Shown here piece after piece: positions 31,120-39,820 of a stretch of DNA of 64,000 nucleotides. The DNA lies in NCBI GenBank assembly GCA_019637155.1, contig JAHBWE010000003.1, positions 62,001-126,000 of the forward strand. The letters are read 5' to 3'. Every line of letters starts with the position of its first letter. Within the stretch, counting starts at the first letter, position 1. Source of the DNA: Labilithrix sp. (GTDB taxonomy: Bacteria; Myxococcota_A; Polyangia; Polyangiales; Polyangiaceae). The position numbers and the translations under genes are program-made. Under the pieces are notes generated by a model. The model had not been told where the DNA came from, made no database searches, and saw only the letters and a program-made list of their open reading frames with translations.

Positions 31120-32937
31120 TCAGGTCCGGTACTGCGCGACCACGTCGCGGAGCGTGGAGCTCAGGGAGTTGAGGTCGCGCGCGGCGCTCTCGGTCTGGCG
31201 CGTCCCCTCCGACGCCTGGAGCGCGGCCTGCTCGATCGATCGCATCGCCTGCGTGATCTGCGACATGCCCGTGATGACGGGCTGGGTCGCGGAGAGCGTG
31301 TGCTTCACGATGTCGGCCGTGCTCGCGATCGTCGTCGCGAGCTCCTCGATCCGCTCGCCCGATCGCTTCGCCGCGCTCCCCGCCGTCTGCACCGCGCGGC
31401 TCCCCTCTTCGACCGCGAGCACCGCCGCCTGCGCCGACTTCTGGATGTCGCCGAGCATGCCGCGGATCTGCCCCGCCGCGCGCTTCGACTGCTCCGCGAG
31501 GCCGCGGACCTCCTGCGCGACGACGGCGAAGCCGCGGCCGTGCTCGCCCGCGCGCGCCGCCTCGATCGACGCGTTGAGGGCGAGGAGGTTCGACTGCTCC
31601 GCGAGCTCCGCGACCGAGCCGGTGATGCCGCCCGCGGCCTGCGCCTGCTCCGAGAGCGCGAGCATCCGCTCTCCGATCGCTGCCATCTGATCGCGCACGC
31701 GGTCCATCGTCGAGAGCGCCTCTTCGACCGCGCTGCGCCCTTGGTCCGTCACCGTGATGCTGCGCTCCGAGGCCTCGACCGCGGTCTTCGCGCGCTCGGT
31801 CGACTGCTCCGCCGTGCGCGCGACCTCCTCGACGGTGGCGACCGTCTCCGTCACCGCCGCCGCCGTCTCCGTCGCGCTCGAGCTCTGCTCCGCCGCCGTC
31901 GTCATGATCTGCGCCGCCGCCGAGCCGAGGAGCGCGACCGCCTCTTGCACGCGGAGCGCCATCGAGCGGAGGCCGCCGCTCATGCGGCCGAGGTTCTCGC
32001 CGAGGCCGGCGATCTCCTCGGAGCCGGCCTTGCCGACGCTCGTCGTGAGATCGCCGCCCGCGATCTTCTCGACCGCGGCGCCGTACACCGCGACCGCCTT
32101 CGCGAGGTCTTCGCGGCTCTCCTTCTGCTCCTCCGCGAGGCGCTCCGTCTCGCGCACCCTCCGCGCGAGCTCGTCGAGCATCGCGTCGAAGGACGTCGCG
32201 AGGACGCCGAGCTCGTCGCTGCCGCCCGTCTTCGCGCGCTGCTTCGTGTCGCCCGCCCTCACCGCCGCCGCGACCGCGGCGAGGTGGGTGAGGCGCGCGA
32301 CGATGTTCCTCGTCACGAAGAGCGCGAAGAACGCCGCCGCGACGACGCCGAGGATGCTGATCGCGAGCGACGTCTTGCGTCCGTCCTCGATCGAGGTGCG
32401 CATCGAGGCGTTCGCGTGGTCGACCGCGCGATCGGTCGCGAGCTTGAGCTTCTCCGACTCGTTCGTGAGCTGGACGTACCGCTGCGAGAGCAGCAACGTC
32501 ACGACGTTGACCGAGGTCTCCACGTCGCCACGCCGGCTCACGGGGTAGAACTCGCCCTCGCGGACGTCGTGGTAGGCCTGCAGTCCGCTGCGGAGCGAGG
32601 CGACGACCTGGCGCCGCTCGTCGTCGTCGAACGTCGACTCCGCCGCCTTGAGCTCCGTCTCGATGTCGGCCTCGAGCTTCGCGATCTCCGCCTCGATCAA
32701 CGCCATCTCGGCCGGCGTCTTCGACGCGGCGTGGAAGAAGTGGCGCTGGCGGATCCGCTCGATGTAGACGCGCACGACGCCGAGCGAGCGCGTCGCGACG
32801 AGCGTCTTGTTCGCGGTCGCGGTGAGGCTCCGCTCGAGCTCGGCCTCGCGCGTGTACGTGAGCGCGCTGAGGAGGGCGATGACGCCGATGACGAAGCCGA
32901 AGGCGATGACGAGGCGGGCGCGAATGGATAGGCTCAT
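31120..32937 (-). CDS. Methyl-accepting chemotaxis protein
   Basis: This 605-residue receptor has TM1 near residues 8-29, a periplasmic helical sensing domain of about 160 residues (four-helix-bundle type), TM2 near 195-215, HAMP and a signalling domain. The highly conserved hairpin tip is present ([20 protein letters not shown] and [13 protein letters not shown]). It feeds the CheW/CheA encoded in the same operon. Its ATG overlaps the stop of the second cheW gene. The ligand is unknown. Confidence 0.92.
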   Translation of the reverse strand: MSLSIRARLVIAFGFVIGVIALLSALTYTREAELERSLTATANKTLVATRSLGVVRVYIERIRQRHFFHAASKTPAEMALIEAEIAKLEADIETELKAAESTFDDDERRQVVASLRSGLQAYHDVREGEFYPVSRRGDVETSVNVVTLLLSQRYVQLTNESEKLKLATDRAVDHANASMRTSIEDGRKTSLAISILGVVAAAFFALFVTRNIVARLTHLAAVAAAVRAGDTKQRAKTGGSDELGVLATSFDAMLDELARRVRETERLAEEQKESREDLAKAVAVYGAAVEKIAGGDLTTSVGKAGSEEIAGLGENLGRMSGGLRSMALRVQEAVALLGSAAAQIMTTAAEQSSSATETAAAVTETVATVEEVARTAEQSTERAKTAVEASERSITVTDQGRSAVEEALSTMDRVRDQMAAIGERMLALSEQAQAAGGITGSVAELAEQSNLLALNASIEAARAGEHGRGFAVVAQEVRGLAEQSKRAAGQIRGMLGDIQKSAQAAVLAVEEGSRAVQTAGSAAKRSGERIEELATTIASTADIVKHTLSATQPVITGMSQITQAMRSIEQAALQASEGTRQTESAARDLNSLSSTLRDVVAQYRT

Positions 32938-33467
32938 CGTGGTTCCGTTCTGATCTGTCCGGCGTCGACCCAGAGCGCTGGGCCGGCGCGAAGCGCGTCG
33001 AGGTCGACGAAGCTCTCGCCCGCGGGCGTCGCGGCGACGACCCACGCGGAGCGGATCTCGTCCGGCGGCGCCACGAGCGCGGCGCGATCGATCGCGCCGA
33101 AGCCGTCGATCGCGTCCACCGCGAGCGCGACCTCGTCGTGCTGCTCGCCGAGGACGAGGCCGTGCGCGGTCTCCGGCAAGCGCCCGAGCCGCTCCGACAC
33201 GAGCGCGGCGAGGTGGAAGACCGGGATCGCCGCGCCGCCGCGCACGATCGCGCCCGCGAGCGCGCGGGGCGCGTGCGGCACCGGCACCATCGCCTCGAGC
33301 CGGACCGCGGCGCGCACCGAGCGCGCGAGCGCGCAGCACCGGCGGCGTCCGACGCGGAAGAAGATGGCGGGCTCCCCCTCGGCTTCCGCGACCGCGACCG
33401 GCGAGCGCGCGAGCGCCGCGGTGCGTTCGAGCAGGATCGCTTGCTCCTCGGTCGTGAGGTCGCTCAT
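32934..33467 (-). CDS. CheW-like coupling protein 2
   Basis: This 177-residue protein has a CheW domain from about residue 38 ([20 protein letters not shown]) to the end, with [20 protein letters not shown], the usual core. It links MCP and CheA. A helical N-terminal extension of about 35 residues precedes the domain. It overlaps cheR by 4 nt and the MCP gene by 4 nt. Confidence 0.82.
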   Translation of the reverse strand: MSDLTTEEQAILLERTAALARSPVAVAEAEGEPAIFFRVGRRRCCALARSVRAAVRLEAMVPVPHAPRALAGAIVRGGAAIPVFHLAALVSERLGRLPETAHGLVLGEQHDEVALAVDAIDGFGAIDRAALVAPPDEIRSAWVVAATPAGESFVDLDALRAGPALWVDAGQIRTEPR

Positions 33468-34687
33468 CGCGCCGCGCCTCCGAGGGCGCGCTCGATCCGC
33501 GCGCAATAAGAGGCGAGCTCGGCCGCGGTCGCGCCGCCGCCGCCGCGGACGAGCTCGGCGGGCGGGGCGGCGGCGAGGTAGCGGCGCGCGTGACGGAGCG
33601 AGCGGCGCGCGGCGCCGAGGTCGCGCTGCGCGAGGGCGGCGCTCGCGGCGAGGACGTGCGCGGCCGCGGCGGCGCGATCGAGGAGGATCGCGCGCCGCGC
33701 GTCTTCGCCCGCGGCGCCTGGATCGATCGCGAGCGCCTTCCATCCGCGATCGAGGAGATCGATCACGTCGTCGGGGGCGCGCGGCGGCGGCTTGCGGTCC
33801 GACGCCGGCTTCGAGCGAGGCCGCGGCGCCGGACGGCGCGGAGGCGGCGGCGGCGACGGCGCGGTGACGACGGGAGCCTTCGGGCGCTCCCCGCGGACGT
33901 GCACCCAGGTCTCGCCGATCGCGTGTGTGCCGAGGTCCGCGATCGCGAAGAACGCCGCCTCCGCCGCGCCGACGATCAGCGTGCCGCCGGGACGGAGCGC
34001 GCGCGCGAGCTGCGAGAGCGTCGTCTTCACCGCCTCGTCGTCGAAGTAGATGAGCACGTTGCGGCAGAGCACGACGTCGGCGCTGGCGGGCGCGAGCGCG
34101 TCCTTCGGATCGATCATGTTCCGCTCGTCGAAGCGCACGAGCGATCGGACCTCCGCCTTCACGCTCGCGCCGTCCTCCACCTCGTCGAACCAGCGCGCGC
34201 GCACGTCGGGGCTCATGCCGCGGAGCGACCAGGGGCGGTAGATCCCGCGCCGCGCGGTCGCGACCGCGGCCGGGTTGAGGTCGAAGCCGAGGACCTCGAC
34301 CTTCGTCGCCGCGTCGGGCCCGAGCTTGTCGCGCGCGAGCATCGCGAGCGTGTACGCCTCTTCGCCGGAGGAGCACGCGGCGGAGACGACGACGACGGGA
34401 GAGCTCCCGCGCGCGACCGCGGCCGGGAGCAGCACGTCGCGAAAGTGCTCGAGGTGGCTCGGCTCGCGGAAGAAATACGTCTCGCCGATCGTGAGCGAGC
34501 GCGCGAGGGCCGCGCGCGCCTCGTGGTCGCCGCGATCGACGCGGGCGAGGAGCGCGCCTTCGTCGGCGAGGCCGAGCTCCTTCATCGCCGCGCGGACGCC
34601 GTCCTGCAGGCGCGCGGGATGATCGAGCATCGAGAGCCCGAAGATGGATCGGAGGCGCGCGTCCCAGACCTCGGCGGTGCGGATCAT
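33464..34687 (-). CDS. cheR: CheR methyltransferase with C-terminal extension
   Basis: This 407-residue protein has the CheR all-alpha N-terminal domain and a SAM methyltransferase domain ([49 protein letters not shown]). It methylates Glu residues of the MCP. After about residue 265 comes a Pro-rich linker and a helical region with Ala-rich repeats, probably TPR-like, as in myxobacterial FrzF-type CheR proteins. The next gene on the strand overlaps its stop by 4 nt. Confidence 0.9.
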   Translation of the reverse strand: MIRTAEVWDARLRSIFGLSMLDHPARLQDGVRAAMKELGLADEGALLARVDRGDHEARAALARSLTIGETYFFREPSHLEHFRDVLLPAAVARGSSPVVVVSAACSSGEEAYTLAMLARDKLGPDAATKVEVLGFDLNPAAVATARRGIYRPWSLRGMSPDVRARWFDEVEDGASVKAEVRSLVRFDERNMIDPKDALAPASADVVLCRNVLIYFDDEAVKTTLSQLARALRPGGTLIVGAAEAAFFAIADLGTHAIGETWVHVRGERPKAPVVTAPSPPPPPRRPAPRPRSKPASDRKPPPRAPDDVIDLLDRGWKALAIDPGAAGEDARRAILLDRAAAAAHVLAASAALAQRDLGAARRSLRHARRYLAAAPPAELVRGGGGATAAELASYCARIERALGGAAR

Positions 34688-34691
34688 CGGC

Positions 34692-35153
34692 TCATCCGGA
34701 GAGGCTCGCGTCGAGGGAGGCTTCCTCGCGATCGGTGAGCAGCGCGTCGACGTCGTGGATGAGGAGGACGCCGCTCGGGAGCGCGACCAACCCTTCGATG
34801 ACGGGGGTCTCCGCCGCCGGCGCCTCGACGCGCGCGTCCTCGACGTGCTCGTCGCCGCTCACGCGATCGACGACGAGGCCGAGGACGCGGCGGCGGCCGT
34901 TCACGACGACGATGTGCTCGTCGAGCGCGGGGCGGCGTGCGGCGTGGCCGAGCCGGCGCCGGAGCGAGATCGCCACGCAGACGGCGCGGCGGAAGGAGAA
35001 CACGCCCTCGACGAACGGCGGCGTGTCCGGCAGCGGCGTGATCGCCACACGTGGCGCGATCTCGACGACGCGCTCGATACGGACGGCGTAGGCCGCGTCC
35101 GCGACCGAGAAACGGAGAACATGCACGTAGGCGACCCCGCAAGGTACGTGCAC
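34692..35153 (-). CDS. CheW-like coupling protein 1
   Basis: This protein of up to 153 residues has a CheW domain (VLRFSVADAAYAVRIERVVE, GVFSFRRAVCVAISL, LGLVVDRVSGDE). It is the first gene of the chemosensory operon, 4 bp before cheR. Two GTG starts fit: 35153 and 35126; the second begins at the domain's first strand. The two CheW genes may give different receptor or kinase contacts. Confidence 0.82.
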   Translation of the reverse strand: MHVPCGVAYVHVLRFSVADAAYAVRIERVVEIAPRVAITPLPDTPPFVEGVFSFRRAVCVAISLRRRLGHAARRPALDEHIVVVNGRRRVLGLVVDRVSGDEHVEDARVEAPAAETPVIEGLVALPSGVLLIHDVDALLTDREEASLDASLSG

Positions 35154-35174
35154 ATTCCACGCCCGTCGATGCGA

Positions 35175-36530
35175 TCAGCGACCGCCGCAGCCGGCGTCCG
35201 GGTGCGCGTCGAGGCGCGCCTTCACGTCGTCGAACAGCGCGGCGAGGAGGCGCTGTCCCATGACGACGTTGCCTTCGCGCGAGAGGTGCACGCGATCGGA
35301 GGCGGCGAGGCCCCGCTTCATGAACTCGAGGAACGCCCCGTCGCCGCCCATCGCGGCGCGGAAGTCCCAGAACGCGGCGTCGTTCTCGGCCGCGACCTCG
35401 CGGAGCTGCTTCACGAGGGCCATGATGCGCGGATCGGTCTTCTGCGAGCCGTGCTTCTCGGAGTCGGGCGGCGAGACGAGGACGACGGGGACGCCGGGGA
35501 GCGCGTCGCGGATCTGCTTGATCGTGTCCGTCGCCCACCCGCGGTTCGGCTCGAGCCACATCGAGTTCATGCCGAGCCACACGAAGACGACGTCGTACGC
35601 GCGCCGCTCGAGCTGCGCCTTGCGGATGACGGGCTCGGTCAGCATCCAGCGCTGGAAGTTCAGCGCGCCCGCGCCGAGCGAGTCGACGACGACGCCGCCG
35701 TTCGGATCGTCGCGCTCGAGCGTGGTGCCGTAGAGGCGCACCGCCTGATCGCCTTTGACGACGCACTTGATCTCGTGCGGCCCGTCCGGCGCCTCGACCG
35801 TCTCGAACCCCGCCTCGTAGTCGGCGGCGGCGGTGCGCACCGTCTTCTGCAACTTTCCGTCGAGGAGGAGATCGAACGAGCCGCCGCGCGGCCGCTTCAG
35901 GAAGTACACATCGAAGCGGCTCACGCTCCGCCCCACCTTCGCGTCGGCGCCGGCGGTGCCGGCCCACGCCGCGGCGCCGGGCTTGCTGCTCTCGGCCGCC
36001 ATGTTCGCGAAGCCGTAGCGGTGGCCGACGACGGGATCGGTCGTGCAGTCGAACTGCTTCCAGAGCGGCCACGTGCCGTGATGATGCACGTCCTCGTGCG
36101 AGTACCAGGCCCACGGCCGCGCGAGGCCGACGAAGCCGTGACCGGCGTCGCCGAAGCGTCCTTGCAGCGAGCGGCGGAGGTGGCCGGTGAGGAAATCGGA
36201 GGTGAGGTTCGAGTCGCCGTAGAAGCCGATCCGGACCGGCTTCTTCGAGGTGCCGCGCGCGAGGGCGAGCAGCTTGTCCTCGAAGGACGCGAGGGAGCCG
36301 CTCGGGTCCTCGAGCTTCGGGACGTCGGCGGTGATGACCTTCTTGTCGACCTCGAACGGCGCGATCTTCGCGGCGTCGGGCGCGGGGCACGCGGGCGCGG
36401 GCGGCGGCGCGGCCTTCTCGGCCGCCGACGCGGTCGCGGTCGCGGTCGCGGCTTCCGCGGCGGGCACGACGCGGTCGACCTTGCTCTTGCAGGCGGCGAG
36501 GAGCGCAGCAAAAACCACGAGGCGACGCAC
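35175..36530 (-). CDS. SGNH/GDSL-like lipoprotein hydrolase
   Basis: This 451-residue product has a lipoprotein signal ending LAAC and an Ala/Pro-rich linker. An SGNH-type fold follows: block I FYGDSN (Ser near 107), VVDSLGAG, WLGMNSMW (Gly and Asn of the oxyanion hole) and a C-terminal DRVHLSREGN (Asp and His). It resembles the acetylesterase or peptidoglycan/polysaccharide deacylase members of the family. The substrate is unknown. It sits 21 bp downstream of the chemosensory operon's first gene, on the same strand but transcribed away from it. Confidence 0.78.
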   Translation of the reverse strand: MRRLVVFAALLAACKSKVDRVVPAAEAATATATASAAEKAAPPPAPACPAPDAAKIAPFEVDKKVITADVPKLEDPSGSLASFEDKLLALARGTSKKPVRIGFYGDSNLTSDFLTGHLRRSLQGRFGDAGHGFVGLARPWAWYSHEDVHHHGTWPLWKQFDCTTDPVVGHRYGFANMAAESSKPGAAAWAGTAGADAKVGRSVSRFDVYFLKRPRGGSFDLLLDGKLQKTVRTAAADYEAGFETVEAPDGPHEIKCVVKGDQAVRLYGTTLERDDPNGGVVVDSLGAGALNFQRWMLTEPVIRKAQLERRAYDVVFVWLGMNSMWLEPNRGWATDTIKQIRDALPGVPVVLVSPPDSEKHGSQKTDPRIMALVKQLREVAAENDAAFWDFRAAMGGDGAFLEFMKRGLAASDRVHLSREGNVVMGQRLLAALFDDVKARLDAHPDAGCGGR

Positions 36531-36602
36531 GGGCCAACGAGCCTAGCAAGGGGAGCGGGAGCGCAAAAAATTGTGTAGCCTCGTGAGGCAAGGAGCCACG
36601 GA

Positions 36603-36624
36603 GTCACCTTGAGGTCACCTTGAG
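36603..36624 (+). repeat. 11-bp tandem duplication at a start codon
   Basis: GTCACCTTGAG occurs twice in a row (36603-36613, 36614-36624). The second copy holds the TTG start of the cupin gene; the first makes a TTG mini-frame that stops after four codons, overlapping the real start. It looks like a recent duplication of the ribosome-binding and start region. Confidence 0.6.
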
Positions 36625-37135
36625 CGAACCGCCCCTCGCCGCGCTTCGTGCGCTCGTCTCTGCGGCGGCCTCCGAGCCCGCGGAGGCGACGGTGTCGCTG
36701 CGCGATCGCCTGCTCGCTTCGCGCACGCGGAAGGGACGCTACGGCCTCTTCGTCGATCGCGTCGCGCGGCTCTTCGATCTCCCTGTCCCCGAGACCGAGG
36801 CGCTGCTCGCGCGCATCGAGTCCGACGAGGCGTGGGGTCCCTTCCTCGTGCCGGGGACCGCCATCATCCCGGTCGTGGCGGGTCCCAGGCGCGCGGGCGC
36901 GATCGCGACGATGGTGCGCGTCGCGCCGGGGGTCACCTTCCCCGAGCACACACATCGCGGGGTCGAGACGATGGTCGTCGTCGACGGCGGGTTCGTCGAG
37001 GCGGGCTCGCCGGTCGAGACCTGGCGCGGCGAGGAGATCACGCGCGACGACGGCACCTCGCACGCGCTCGTGGGCCTGCCCGGCGTGCCGTGCGTCGCGG
37101 CGGTGCTCATCACCGGCCACGCCGACTTCGCGTGA
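36620..37135 (+). CDS. ChrR-type cupin protein
   Basis: This 171-residue protein has an N-terminal helical part (about 1-65) that looks like the DNA- or sigma-binding half of ChrR. A C-terminal cupin follows with the metal-type motif PEHTHRGVETMVVVDGGF and later TSHAL. ChrR-family proteins are zinc anti-sigma factors; no ECF sigma factor gene is adjacent. The start is a TTG with GAGG at 36611-36614. It lies beside the bufferin-like cluster on the other strand and might regulate it, as sigma/anti-sigma pairs do for some bufferin operons. Confidence 0.7.
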   Translation: MSEPPLAALRALVSAAASEPAEATVSLRDRLLASRTRKGRYGLFVDRVARLFDLPVPETEALLARIESDEAWGPFLVPGTAIIPVVAGPRRAGAIATMVRVAPGVTFPEHTHRGVETMVVVDGGFVEAGSPVETWRGEEITRDDGTSHALVGLPGVPCVAAVLITGHADFA

Positions 37136-37199
37136 CGCGCGGCCGGGACCGCACGCTCCCACGCCCTACGCTCTCCCACGCCCCTACCACGCTCCACGC

Positions 37200-37466
37200 T
37201 CACCAGGCGTAGATCGCGACCTCGACCGTCGACGGCGCCGTGACGACGGCGGCGCGGCGGTGACCGCGCGCGTGGCGCTCGCACGCGTACTCCTCGTGCA
37301 TCTTCTCGTCCTCGCCCGCGACGAAGATGATGAACGGCGCGGGGCTCCCGCAGTCGAAGCAGAGGCCGTCGGTGGTACGGTCTTCGTCGTCGGGGGTCGT
37401 GGCGGCGCTCGCGGCGGTCGTGGCGGTCGTGGCGGTCGTGGCGGTCATGCCCGATCGTTCATGCAT
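37200..37466 (-). CDS. Small CxxC/CxxH protein at the end of the RiPP-like operon
   Basis: This protein of 88 or 82 residues (ATG at 37466 or 37448) starts with a Thr-Ala repeat coded by 9-bp tandem repeats (about 37415-37446). It then has CFDCGSPAPF and, 30 residues on, YACERHARGH. The pair CFDC and CERH could form a zinc site. It overlaps the DUF2063 gene by 8 nt and is the last gene of that operon. I do not recognise the family. Confidence 0.6.
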   Translation of the reverse strand: MHERSGMTATTATTATTAASAATTPDDEDRTTDGLCFDCGSPAPFIIFVAGEDEKMHEEYACERHARGHRRAAVVTAPSTVEVAIYAW

Positions 37467-38226
37467 CGCGCGCGCCGAGGAGGACGCCGCGCTCACCGAG
37501 GTCGGCGAGGAGCCGCGCCGCGCCGGCGAGCACATCCGCGTCGAGGGCAGAGCCCGCCGCCGCCGCGACGGCGGGCCCGAGCGGCTCGCCCGCGACGAGG
37601 CGCTCGAGGATCGCGGCCGCGAGCGGGGTGAGCTCGAGGAAGCGCGCGACGTGCACGGCGTCGCGGTACACGAGGATGTGGACGGGGCGCTCTTCGGGCT
37701 CCGCCGCGGCGTCGTTGGCGAGGGCGTTCACGGCCCAGGCGAGCCGCGTGAGCGCGAGCGGCTCGGCGAAGACGAGCGGGCGATCCGCGGTGACGTCGAG
37801 GAGCCCCTCCGGCGCCTTCGCCCGCGGCGCGACGCCGATCGTGAAGTCGAGGAGCTCGAGCTCGGCGTGGTCGGCGAGCCAGCGCGGCAGCCGCGTATCG
37901 GCGCGCCAGCGCGGCGCGGCGAACGCGAGGAACTCGCTGGGGACGTCGCGGAGGTGCGGCGTGCGCGGCCCGACCTCGTCGAGGAACGCGTCGACGCTGC
38001 GGCCGAGCTCGCCGGGCGCGTGGACCTCGAGTCGCGCCTTGGTCCTGGCGAGCATCGCCCCGATGACGGAGGTCACGTTGTGGCGAACGAGCCGCCGGTA
38101 GAGTCGCAGCCGGCTCGGCGTGAGCGCGGCCGCGTCTTCGCGCGCGATCCCCTCGAACGACAGCTCGGCCCCTTCGCGCCCCAAGCACGCCCGCGCGATG
38201 AGCCGCTGGATCTTCTCCGTGCTCAC
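37459..38226 (-). CDS. DUF2063 (BufC/HvfC-like) partner protein
   Basis: This 255-residue protein begins with a DUF2063 module (IQRLIARACLGREGAELSFE, then RLRLYRRLVRHNVTSVIG). A longer C-terminal part resembles the helical-plus-wing domain of BufC, thought to bind the precursor peptide and present it to the DUF692 enzyme. Its GTG overlaps the bufB stop (GTGA), so enzyme and partner are co-translated. This pairing is the hallmark of bufferin-type biosynthesis. Confidence 0.82.
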   Translation of the reverse strand: MSTEKIQRLIARACLGREGAELSFEGIAREDAAALTPSRLRLYRRLVRHNVTSVIGAMLARTKARLEVHAPGELGRSVDAFLDEVGPRTPHLRDVPSEFLAFAAPRWRADTRLPRWLADHAELELLDFTIGVAPRAKAPEGLLDVTADRPLVFAEPLALTRLAWAVNALANDAAAEPEERPVHILVYRDAVHVARFLELTPLAAAILERLVAGEPLGPAVAAAAGSALDADVLAGAARLLADLGERGVLLGARDA

Positions 38227-39077
38227 CGCGCCGCCGCCTTCTTCGTCGCGCGCTCGTAGATCGCCTCGAGCGTCCGCACCTCTTCGAGCAGCGTCGCGAG
38301 CGGCGGGATCGCCTGATCGCGCTCGAGCAGCACCGGCACGGGCCCGGTCCTCTCGAGCGTGCGCTCGAGCAGCGCGAGGACGGCGTCGTCGACGTCGGCG
38401 CCGTGCGTGTCGATGATGATGCGCCCGTCTTCTTCGTCGAACCACTCGTGCCCGGCGACGTGGATCTGCACGACGCGGTCGAGCGGCACGGTCCGCATCC
38501 ACGCGTCGACGTCGAACCCGAAGTTCGTCGCGTTCACGTAGGCGTTGTTCACGTCGAGCATGAGCCCGCAACCGGCGCGCTCGCAGACGCGCGCGATGAA
38601 CTCGGCTTCATCCATGTCCCGCGTCCCGGGATGCAGGTACGAGCTCACGTTCTCGATCGCGAACGGCACCCCGATCGCGTCCTGCGCCTGCTTGATCCGG
38701 TCCGCGATCCGCTCGACCTCGCCCGCCTTGAACGCGAGCGGGAGGAGGTCATGGAGGATGACACCCTCGGCGCTGCTGAAGCAGAGGTGGTCCGAGTGCC
38801 AAGGGCTCCCCACCCGCGCGATGAACGCCCGCAGCCCCGCGAGGTAGTCGCCGCGGAGCGGATCGGTCCCGCCGACGCTCATCGTCAGCCCATGCGTGAC
38901 GATCGGCCAAACCTCCTTCACCCGCTCGAGCGCCTCGTCGTAGTACCCCCCCCGCCCCATGTAATTCTCGGGCGAGACCTCGACGAAAGACACCGCCGGC
39001 GGCACCTCCAGCATCTCGTCGAGCAGCTCCCACCGCAGCCCCACCCCAACCCCGGCGATCCGCCCCCCGCCCCTCAC
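38223..39077 (-). CDS. DUF692 multinuclear iron oxidative enzyme (BufB/HvfB-like)
   Basis: This 284-residue protein has the DUF692 TIM barrel of multinuclear non-haem iron (MNIO) enzymes. Seen in order are GVGVGLRWEL, SPENYMG, HSDHLCF, ENVSSYL, DVNNAYVN and HVAGHEWF with D-T-H-G; these include the His, Asp, Asn and Glu iron ligands. MNIOs modify Cys residues of precursor peptides, in bufferins to thiooxazoles. I chose the GTG at 39077; an upstream ATG would add a low-complexity Gly/Arg stretch. It lies downstream of a Cys-repeat lipoprotein precursor and three palindromic repeats. The closest known role is copper-chelating peptide (bufferin) biosynthesis. Confidence 0.87.
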   Translation of the reverse strand: MRGGGRIAGVGVGLRWELLDEMLEVPPAVSFVEVSPENYMGRGGYYDEALERVKEVWPIVTHGLTMSVGGTDPLRGDYLAGLRAFIARVGSPWHSDHLCFSSAEGVILHDLLPLAFKAGEVERIADRIKQAQDAIGVPFAIENVSSYLHPGTRDMDEAEFIARVCERAGCGLMLDVNNAYVNATNFGFDVDAWMRTVPLDRVVQIHVAGHEWFDEEDGRIIIDTHGADVDDAVLALLERTLERTGPVPVLLERDQAIPPLATLLEEVRTLEAIYERATKKAAAR

Positions 39078-39215
39078 GCTCCGTCCCCGCCCGTCACGCG
39101 CCCCTCCACCCGTCGCGCGCCGGCCCCGCCCGTCACGCGCCCCTCCACCGCCGCACGCCAGCCCCGCCCGTGTCCTCCCGCCGGGTGCCGCCGTTGCACG
39201 CGCCATCATGATGCA

Positions 39216-39271
39216 CAACCACGGTTGCGCATTTGCACAACCACGGTTGGGTATTTTCACAACCTCGGTTG
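39216..39271. repeat. Three phased palindromes CAACC-WC-GGTTG
   Basis: Copies are CAACCACGGTTG at 39216-39227, the same at 39238-39249, and CAACCTCGGTTG at 39260-39271. The period is exactly 22 bp, two turns of DNA. They lie between the precursor gene and the MNIO gene on the minus strand. They may be operator sites for a cooperative regulator or hairpins that reduce read-through into the enzyme gene. GC-rich short repeats (GTCACGCGCCCCTCCACC) lie beside them at about 39085-39150. Confidence 0.7.
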
Positions 39272-39301
39272 TGCATCGCGTCGGCCGCGCGCCGTGGCGG
39301 G

Positions 39302-39775
39302 TTACTTCTTCGCGGCGCAGGTGCCCGCGCCGCAGCTGGCGGCGCCGGTGGCCTTCTTGGTCGGGGTCGGGGCCGCCGGCTTCTTCGCGTCGGTCGCCTT
39401 CTTGTCGTCCTTCTTCGCCGCGTCCTTCGCCGGCTCCGCCGCGGCCGGCTTCGCCTCCGGCGCCGGATCGGGCGCCGCGACGTTGGGCGTGGGGGGGGCC
39501 GCCGCGGCGCCGGCGCCGGCGGCAGCGGCCGTGTCCGGCTTCGCGCCGCAGCCCGCCGCGCCCTGGCCTGCGCCGCAGCCCGCCGCGCCCTTGCCCGCGC
39601 CGCACTGGTGCTCGCCCTTCGGCGCCTCGCCGGAGGGACCGCTCGGGGCGCTCGTCTCCGTCGCGTTCACGGGCGACGCCGCCGGCTTCTCCTCGCCGCC
39701 GCAGGCAGCGAGCGCCACGCTCGTTCCGAGAACGGCGAGCGCTCCCGCGATCTTCTCAACGGACAGATTCGGCAT
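39302..39775 (-). CDS. Bufferin-like Cys-repeat lipoprotein precursor (BufA-like)
   Basis: This 157-residue product has a lipoprotein-type signal (VALAAC, Cys25). It carries Cys58, Cys67 and Cys76 at exact 9-residue steps in a Gly/Ala-rich repeat (HQCGAGKGAAG, CGAGQGAAG, CGAKP). A Lys/Ala/Pro linker follows, and the C-terminus is SCGAGTCAAKK (Cys148, Cys153). BufA precursors of bufferins carry repeated Cys motifs such as EGKCG. Here the motif reads CGAG and the protein seems lipid-anchored. The downstream genes are bufB- and bufC-like, so the Cys are probable substrates of the MNIO enzyme. A plain Cys-rich lipoprotein is the alternative. Confidence 0.78.
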   Translation of the reverse strand: MPNLSVEKIAGALAVLGTSVALAACGGEEKPAASPVNATETSAPSGPSGEAPKGEHQCGAGKGAAGCGAGQGAAGCGAKPDTAAAAGAGAAAAPPTPNVAAPDPAPEAKPAAAEPAKDAAKKDDKKATDAKKPAAPTPTKKATGAASCGAGTCAAKK

Positions 39776-39820
39776 GGTCGTCTCCCTCTCTTCTGACCTT
39801 CGACGTCGAAACGGTAACAC

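Noticed and set aside
26887..32931. A plus-strand open frame of about 2000 codons opposite the chemosensory operon
   Set aside because: It is the antisense shadow of seven well-supported genes in GC-rich DNA, is extremely Arg-rich and shows no domain.
39216..39271. CRISPR array
   Set aside because: The repeats are 12 bp with 10-bp spacers, far too short, and no cas gene is present.
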